Shown here: positions 57,058-64,000 of the stretch, one piece after another | Layout: each line of letters opens with the position of its first letter | Numbering within the stretch: position 1 is the stretch's first letter | From: Athripsodes cinereus | Taxonomy: Eukaryota > Arthropoda > Insecta > Trichoptera > Leptoceridae | Direction: 5' to 3' | Length of the DNA stretch: 64,000 bases | Assembly (NCBI GenBank): GCA_947579605.1 | Contig: OX388316.1 | Coordinates: 17,983,290-18,047,289 of the forward strand | Program-made: the position numbers and the translations under genes | The notes under the pieces: generated by a model | What the model was told of the DNA's origin: nothing | Seen by the model: the letters and a program-made list of their open reading frames with translations, nothing else | The model's database searches: none

Positions 57058-57372
57058 TCACACCTCCCACCAGTCATTGAAAATCGTTATTAACAAAATA
57101 TTACATGTTTCTGAATTAAGTAGCGGGATCTCAATTTTTAATCTCTCAATCAAAATTGAAAAAAAATGCACAAAAAATAAACAAATCACCTGTAAATGGT
57201 CTGAACGAGCCTCTTCCATACAGATTGTTGCTATGACAACGAGATAATGTGATTGTCTTGAAAAACTCCAAATAGAAGAGTTTCCGTTAGTTAGATAATG
57301 AGAACGGAAGTTGCTGCAAGTCGGCTCGCGACTAATAAAGTCATTCATTATGTTCCGCCAAACATTAGGCAA
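57058..57372 (-). other. Unassigned minus frame with possible donor site
   Basis: A 104-codon minus frame lies in a patch richer in GC than its flanks (MPNVWRNIMNDFISREP, SIWSFSRQSHYLVVIATICM). After EEARSDHLQ the DNA reads acag|gtgattt, a possible splice donor near 57190, and beyond it composition drops to AT-rich. The gttgctatgacaac palindrome at 57227-57240 resembles an RFX X-box. No family or second exon recognised. Confidence 0.2.
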
Positions 57373-58884
57373 TAACTAATCAGTGTTTAAGTTTGTCTAT
57401 CGATTTTCAGAAATTTATTTTTTAATCGTATATGGAAGATGTAACCGTTCCATAAAATATGGAATATTACAAGAAAAACAAACTTATTTAGTGTAAGAAC
57501 ATTGATTTGCATAATAATATTATCCCGCGGGTATCGTTAGGTTCTTTATTATAAATTATTATGGCAGAATTCCGATACCTTCAACATAATATTAAGTATA
57601 ACCTAAGTATGGATATTGTAAGTATAAAATGATTGATCTCTTTAGTTTGGCAATATGCAGATACTTCTCATCCTGTAAAGCAGTACTAATATTGCCTACT
57701 TCTCTTGAGTGTTGTAATTACATATGGTGGGAAATTATAATAATATTAACTACACAGCCTATGTTGGTAAGTGAATGCAGTTTGTGCATATTATGTGTTT
57801 CAGAATTGGTTTGTTATACGAAAACATTGGAAAGAACACGTCAAGTTTAGTAATTGTTAAAATAAATTTTATATTTTCAACACTTCTCTCTCCTGACTAC
57901 ACTTAAAGATTTTCCGCAAAAGACTATCTATTGATATATTATGTCCTCATGGCGTCTTCAGTTATTGGGACTAAATTTAATTATAATAAAAGTGAAAGTC
58001 GCCCCATATTATGTGCCAATACAAAATTTAACACTTAAGATAGGTGACATAATATATCATCGCTTAATGTAAAGTATTTCATAAACGAATAAGATTACAT
58101 TTTTATATTTATACTAACCTTGTTTAAAATTTTCGAAATTTGAAGCGCGAAGAAAACAGATTCCTTTGACAATTAACATTGAAAACACAATTTTATTGCT
58201 ATAAATTTTTACATCTATTTTTCTTACGTTTGAAAAATATAAGCCTCTTACAGAAATTTCTCTGAGAAACATAAACTTTTATTATATGTTTAATAAGAGT
58301 TGCATAAAATTATCACTCATTTATGCCATATCTCGACCAATTCTGGACTATTGAGAGAATATTCCAACAAAACTATACTCTGTGTAATGAGACTTACATA
58401 TACGTATTACATAATCTTTTTGTACAACACTGAATCTCGTTAGCAGAACCTACATCATATGAGATAATAACACCCTGAATTGTAAGCGAATAGTTATCTC
58501 TTAGTTCTCTTATCCAAGTAGATCTCATAAGTATGTACTGCACGATGTGGTGTATTCATGTAAGTAAATGCTTAGAGACTGAAACAATATTTCATCCATG
58601 AATGAGAGTTCAATATAGACTCTGGACTATAATACGATAATATTATGTAATTTAGAGCGCCTTTCACATTACTATTTGCATGAAAAACTGTTGGATCCTC
58701 CAACTTTAAAAAGTAGATCTACTCTCCAAATTTACGTGTTACATTGTTATGTAGTGGATCTGCTCTCCAATTTTTTGTTGATCTCATTATGGCGTTAACA
58801 GAAGAAAGTTTTTGATCATCCTTTCATTCTTCTTCTTATAAGACTTCATACGAACTGTGTTTATAGTGGTGTCTTCCTGCAAAG
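57373..58884. other. AT-rich DNA, nothing recognised
   Basis: No assignable repeat. The 73-codon plus frame at 57629-57850 shows no domain. Confidence 0.45.
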
Positions 58885-59225
58885 TGGTTTATTTATTTAT
58901 TTAATTTACACAACTTATATTTCGATACATTTATATTGATATTTTATTATAGTTAACAATAAACACATCGTATTCCCCAAACAGCAATGAAATGCTGGTA
59001 TGAGGGGAGGATGTTATTCTAAAACTCAAGCACAAAATGTCTTCTCACAAAAATTGCTTCTTACATAATTGTCTCTGTTCGGCTTCTTAGTATATAGTTT
59101 TTGAAATATTTCTTAAATTGATCAATATTATTCAGTCGCTTTATATTATCTGGTAGTGAATTGAACAATCCAATAGCTGTATATAAAAAAACTATTTCTC
59201 TCTCTGTTCGTTTACCAACAATCTT
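58885..59225 (-). mobile_element. LINE (Jockey/CR1-like) ORF2 C-terminus and 3' UTR
   Basis: The minus strand encodes REIVFLYTAIGLFNSLPDNI followed by KRLNNIDQFKKYFKNYIL and a stop near 59065. The FNSLPDNIK..NS(I)..FK..L pattern is the usual C-terminal end of Jockey/CR1-type LINE reverse transcriptase proteins. A 3' UTR with tcccctcataccagc (shared with 7458-7474) and an (AAATA)n tail at about 58887-58902 follow. Everything upstream of the C-terminal 45 codons is lost. Confidence 0.7.
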
Positions 59226-59727
59226 TCCATCATTTTGATGGTATTACTACTAGAATACCATAAAAAGTGATAAATAAATTGAAATGTGGCCAATGATAAT
59301 TTCATATTGAAACAAAGTTTATATTTCTATTTTTTGCTTTCTGACGTATATGTATCTACTAGGACATATTATGTAAAAAAACATATTTATTTATTTTCTC
59401 TGGTTATTGGGATCATGTTGAAGTAAAGAGAATATCTTAATAAATAGTCGGAAACTAGTTGGCCACGCTACTTTAATGAATGTGAAAGGTTACAATTTTG
59501 AAAATGTGCTGGACAAAGCAGGGAGTGATGATGCAATGTTTCATAGCACATAATAGAAAGTTTACACTAGAGTTCATACTAGGAAGAAATACCGACGCTT
59601 TCAATAAAAATAATTAAACCACGAAATATGAAACCAATTTAACATTTGAAGATGATTAAACATGTCAAAATTGTCAGGTTAAATGAGTATTCTTAAATAT
59701 TTTTACTACTACTAATACATCATCATG
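59226..59727. other. AT-rich DNA, nothing recognised
   Basis: No assignable feature. Confidence 0.5.
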
Positions 59728-59850
59728 ACGTATTCCACAAGTGGGGGAGTCAACAGACCAGTCTAATGTTTTAAAAAATACAAGCCGTCCTCTCCGTGCC
59801 AACAAAAAACTCAATATTGGTCATCATGTGGCTCAATCCACTTTTGTATT
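59728..59850 (-). repeat. Dispersed repeat family X, copy G
   Basis: On the minus strand: tttttgttggcacggagagg, acggcttgtattttttaaaa, cattagactggtctgttgac, tcccccacttgtggaatacg, tcatgatg. It gives the clearest ttggcacggagagga mark of the family. Confidence 0.6.
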
Positions 59851-60918
59851 GAATTCCTCAATTATGAATCATTGAAATCCGAATATTTGGCAATATTTTT
59901 GTGAGCTTATTTTGTTACCAAACCATACTAAATTTCATATTGATATTGAATAAACTACATATTCGGATAAGTTTCTACGTATTCTAAAATTATTTACAAA
60001 GTAGATATTGTAAAAAAACTTTGTATTTCTAACTTCATATTATTGTAAAATATTCGCAAAAAAAGTAATTAAGGCACAAAAACTTGTTCAGGAAACTGCT
60101 TATGATAATCCTACCTATGTACTTACGTTCTTAGGATGCGAATATCCTTATTAGTTGAGATATTCATACTTAGTTGATATATATTATACTTAATCACACA
60201 TATATTTTATTTTCACGTTCTGCTTTTACTTATTATGCAGATATTCATATTTGCAGCGTTCACGTAACGGAGCAAGCTAATGCTAGATAATATAATAATT
60301 CAACATTCTGCAAACGACTGAAAATCGAGACGCAAACCTCGAATGAATGAGTTTGTTGATTATCAAAGAGATATGCGAGAGAGGGTTTTAAAGTAAGTTA
60401 TTATTCTTTGGTTTGATTTTATACCGTCACTCAAAGAAGTGAAAAGAGTTGTTAAGTGGTTGACTTGATATTCTTCATTCATCAATAAAAGTTAGATTTT
60501 CGGTTGTTGTCAGTCAATCTAAATACAGTCAGTCAATCAATATAAACACGTAGTATTACAGAGACTAGCAGAAAATAGGGAGTAATGGAGAAAAAAATCC
60601 AAACTCGTTGCAGATCAATCGAATGGATTGTAACTCACTTTATTTACATATATACCTACAGTCAATCTGAACTAGCTATAAATGTTTGCCTATATAATAT
60701 ATTTGTTGATAGAGTACTAATGAACCTTGTTACGTTTGCTTGTTTTTTATTGATTGATTTTTTTAATAATAATTGAAGGCTGTATAGTTTTCTTGTACAT
60801 GTTGCTTTTTGAAAGGAGTAAACCTATATTTCATGAATAAATGAATAAATTTATAACAGTTATTACTGGAGTTTATTATGCAATAATCTAATACATATAT
60901 TATGTACCTATATAAAAT
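59851..60918. other. AT-rich DNA, nothing recognised
   Basis: Short repeats of agtcaatctaaatacagtca type lie near 60508-60540. No assignable feature. Confidence 0.45.
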
Positions 60919-61197
60919 TCTCGTGTCACGGTGTTTGTTATCATACTCCTCTCAAACGGCTGGATCAATTTCGATGAAATTTTGGTGTACTTATCGGGTA
61001 GATCTGAGAATCGGCCAAAATCTATTTTTCATACCCCTAAAAGTTAAGGGTGGTCCACCCTTATTTTTTGATATATATTTTTATGGTGAGGCATTAAAAA
61101 AACATACAGACTTAAATTTTCACCATTCTACCATCAATCCCTATTTTTGAAAAGCGATGTTAGTATATGGTAAAACAACGTTTGCCGGGTCAGCTAG
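60919..61197 (+). mobile_element. Helitron-like non-autonomous element
   Basis: Starts TCTCGTGTCACGGTGTTTG and ends GTTTGCCGGGTCAGCTAG followed by T. Interior blocks are ggctggatcaatttcgatga, gatctgagaatcggccaaaa and ttaagggtggtccaccctta. I know these blocks from widespread insect repeats. TC..CTAG ends with a T after the 3' end fit Helitrons, but the base before the 5' end is T rather than A and no helicase is present. The 82-codon plus frame inside is fortuitous. Confidence 0.6.
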
Positions 61198-62349
61198 TAT
61201 AGGTACCATAAAATTGAAACAATGAGTGAGTGCTATAATTACAACGTGAAAATGTTAGCACTTTGATTAAATAACTGGGCAATAAAAACTGACCAATATT
61301 CTATACAAAATATCAAATTTTTCACAACCCATGTAACTGTTATATAAATTCAATATTTAACATCAATTACCTTAGTTCAACATATTTTAAAGAACATCTA
61401 GTTACTCCTTATGATTGCAATGAAAAGTACCTTTTAATATATTGCTAAAGAGAGCGTTAGAAAAATTAAAAGCTTCCTTGGTGTATCATAATATAACCGA
61501 TCAATATTTGCATAATTACGATTCAACGTATCCAGTCTACAGAAAAAATAGTATTTGTAATTTTTTTAAATAAAACTATGTTGAACGAACTCCTCGCAAT
61601 TTACATTTATATTTTATACCTTCCCAGTAATTTAAACAAACAGTTCAAATGTGAAAATAAATCAGCTAAAAAACGAAAAGATAAGCCGAAAATGAAAGTA
61701 TAATAGTTAAATAGCACCCACATTAACGATATTGTAAGTGTTATGATTTCATAATGTAATTTCAGTTTTATTCAAAGTCTGAAGACTCTGAAGCATTCAA
61801 CGCAACGGTCATAACAATATTTCATCTCCCCTATGTATAATTCATTGTTAATATTTGTGCTGAAACTTTTCCTGAAGAATAGCGACTACAGCTTTAAAGT
61901 GTCGTGAAAATATTATATAGAAAAGCTAATATTTATACACCTTTAGGGATTTATACTTTAAAGGTTTTAAACAAAGTATGTCTTATAGTGATGTAGTATT
62001 TTAAAGATTTTTTAATCAGAATTTAATACATCCGTAGGTACTATATAAGTATGTTCTGTGACTATGAAAATGTTTCAGTATTGACATTGTTAAATATGAA
62101 ATGGATAATATTTTTTGTTTAACAAAAGTGATTACAACGTGTTAGAACATGTAAGCACACCTTTACGATCAGATCCATGGAATATTGTTTATGGTTATAA
62201 TCATCTATAAAAACCATTGTCACTTGCTTCTCTGCCTCTGTATTACCTGTCACTTGTTCTGTAAAATATACTTGCTTTCTTCGACTCTGCGTGTTTGAAT
62301 TTAAAACCCGAATTCACATCTCCCAGGATAAAGATTGATCTAATTAAAC
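61198..62349. other. AT-rich DNA, nothing recognised
   Basis: No assignable feature. Confidence 0.5.
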
Positions 62350-62405
62350 ACAACGTATTCCACAAACACGTCTAGTGCTTTAAAAAACATTGTTAATTTT
62401 ATATT
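62350..62405 (-). repeat. Dispersed repeat family X, fragment
   Basis: On the minus strand: ttttttaaagcactagacgt, then gtttgtggaatacgttgtg, matching the 3' part of copy G at 59728-59850. Confidence 0.45.
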
Positions 62406-62644
62406 TTTAACTTATTCCATTTCAATCAAAAACGCAATGGAATTACTAAGAATTGCGTTTCATTTAATTTCTTAATAGAATAGTTAGGTATATTTTTTTT
62501 CCAATCCAAGCGTCTTCAGTATAATTTTCAACTATACTTTCCTATATATGCCTTTTTATTAATTTTTGTAATATTATTTTTAGATTTATAGATAATCTAG
62601 ATTCAAAATAAACAAAAATAAAATACACTTTCACAGAAAGAAAT

Positions 62645-62755
62645 ACGCCCGTGTCGTGAAGGTGGATCAAGTCGGCAGCGGGTGGAATCGAAACCGGGTC
62701 TCTTGACAGAAAGCCCAAGACTTGAACACAAGGATGCCGCCCACCTCGTTATAAA
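62645..62755 (-). mobile_element. SINE-2, fullest copy
   Basis: The minus strand reads gaggtgggcggcatccttgt, gttcaagtcttgggctttct, gtcaagagacccggtttcga, ttccacccgctgc, then ccttcacgacacgggcgtat and a T-rich end. The tRNA-like A and B boxes are recognisable. The ttcacgacac block is shared with SINE-1, which suggests a common SINE body behind different heads. Confidence 0.55.
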
Positions 62756-63436
62756 AAATAATAATTATTTTTTATATCATGGAAAACTGAAATTCTATCT
62801 GTTTTGTAAAAATAAAAACTAAATAGATATTAATTAATATTGGCATGGTTAGTAATTTTACGTCACGGGAGGTGAAAAGACAGTTTGGTTTAGTTTTTAA
62901 AATAATTTTAATTAATCCATGTCATGAAAATATAGCGCAAGTCTCTTTTGGGGAATACAAGGAATAACATTAATTTCTAACATTATATCTTCTTTACTAT
63001 AAAGCATCATGGCAAAAATTTATTTTAAAAATGTCGATGTTTTTTTATGAATGTATGTATATTCACACCCTAGTTTTACGAAGCAAGTTATAGTTACACT
63101 ACGGTGTCATAAAACAATGCTTCAAGTTACAAAATAAAATAGTCATTGATATTTTTGCTTTAAATAAAAACTACCTACGTAACTAAAGTCAATAACCTAT
63201 ACATGTATTTACTCATAATCCATACACTTTTTATTGACAACTGAATACGAAACAACAATTATCTAAGTTGTTTTAGGTTCGCTTTGGTTGAAAAATAATT
63301 TGTCTCCACAAAATGCATGATTGAATAGAAAAAGGAGTGCTAAGGAGCTGTACATATTCTTATACGTAGTAGGCAATTTTGGAGACTTGAAACGATGTCG
63401 AAGGAAGAAGATCGGTTAAAACATTGTTGTATAACT
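62756..63436. other. AT-rich DNA, nothing recognised
   Basis: A short imperfect inverted repeat (gaagcaagtt..aacaatgcttcaagtt) lies near 63080-63128. No assignable feature otherwise. Confidence 0.45.
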
Positions 63437-63712
63437 CTATCCATGGACCATAGGGATAACGGAACGGTGTAGTTGGTTGGAACGAAGCACTGTGACTGTA
63501 AAGAAACGGTAAATTAATTTGTTCTTGTGATAAACACAACGTAATATTTCATTTCCTTCTTTGTTATCAGGAAGACATTTCCTGCATAATATAGCCTTTG
63601 TTTGGTCAGTGTAAATAGCTAGAGAAGTTATAAACCCAAGTGGATGAGAAAAACTGTAATAATAACACATTATAATATTAACACTTATTATACTGTATGC
63701 TAACTTTTTCAT
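63437..63712 (-). other. Unassigned 91-codon minus frame
   Basis: The frame starts MKKLAYSIISVNIIMCYYYS and continues SHPLGFITSLAIYTDQ, AILCRKCLPDNKEGNEILRC. The hydrophobic start could mimic a signal peptide. No homologue is recognised and there is no conserved neighbour. It could be a small gene, an exon or chance. Confidence 0.2.
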
Positions 63713-63724
63713 TTCTCCCGACTT

Positions 63725-63916
63725 TCAACACAAGTACAAATTAGATAAGCAATGAAGGAGACCGTCGTAAACCGGAATACCACAGAAGTCCGGGAACTTC
63801 CATTTATCCGAAATTCTACTCTCAACAAATTTTGTGCACACTGAAAATGCCATAGTGGGCAACCACGAAGGCCTGGCCGGCAAAGTACCTACAAGTGTGT
63901 TATCTTTTGACTTCAC
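63725..63916 (-). other. Unassigned minus frame, exon-like composition
   Basis: A 63-codon minus frame (LPARPSWLPTMAFSVCTKFV, WKFPDFCGIPVYDGLLHCLS) in a segment richer in GC than the surrounding DNA. It lies just upstream, on the same strand, of the 63437-63712 frame, with a stop between. It could be an exon or an old transposon piece. No domain recognised. Confidence 0.2.
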
Positions 63917-64000
63917 TCCTTCGATGGCTCTTTAGCCGAGAGAAGTAAACTCAGTATATATTATGTAAATTTAATACATGAAACAACCGGCTTAGGATAG

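Noticed and set aside
60902..61150. 82-codon plus frame as a gene
   Set aside because: It lies inside a Helitron-like repeat whose nucleotide blocks, not protein, are the conserved part.

Overview
This window looks like gene-poor intergenic DNA from an insect, most likely a moth or butterfly. It is strongly AT-rich, has no long open reading frames, and is littered with short, mostly 5'-truncated retroelements and non-autonomous DNA transposons. The lepidopteran guess is inference from the style of the repeats (RTE-like LINE ends with microsatellite tails, Jockey-like 3' ends, Helitron-like TC...CTAG elements, tRNA-headed SINEs); no host gene is present to confirm it. I found no convincing host protein-coding gene, no true tRNA or rRNA gene and no bacterial-type feature. 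The longest reading frames are transposon relics.

Layout. 0-9 kb: a 41-46 bp conserved island, a short RTE copy with target-site duplication (TSD), Jockey-like 3' ends, two SINE copies, and at 7.4-8.15 kb an RTE copy with an inverted 5' part inserted in the tail of an older LINE. 10-20 kb: a palindromic MITE, two minisatellites, RTE and SINE relics, and long featureless AT-rich stretches. 20-34 kb: Helitron-like DNA and several minus-strand RTE fragments from at least three subfamilies (21.1, 22.3-22.8, 29.3-30.1, 33.1-33.6 kb). 33.9-36.5 kb: a 1.6 kb hAT-type element with an exact 8-bp TSD, then a TIR element. 39-49 kb: more RTE relics, a second hAT-type element rich in CCCGGG motifs (43.6-44.5 kb), a 59-bp triplication and a 231-bp duplication. 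49.5-50.7 kb: a SINE interrupted by a palindromic foldback element that itself carries two further MITEs. 52.8 and 56.9 kb: two hairpins, each followed by the conserved island. 56-64 kb: LINE ends, a Helitron-like copy, old SINE heads and a few unassigned reading frames.

The window therefore records layered transposition rather than cooperating genes. Best supported are insertions whose TSDs can be read directly: RTE at 502-755, 7608-8134, 33130-33614 and 48359-48611; hAT-type at 33912-35528, 43586-44471 and 49905-50409; a TA-flanked MITE at 49620-49714; and the foldback at 49561-50542. The least explained signals are the island at 278, 52886 and 56907 and a dispersed repeat family (called family X here) with about ten degraded copies. 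The names SINE-1, SINE-2, RTE-A to RTE-D and family X are labels for this answer, not database names.
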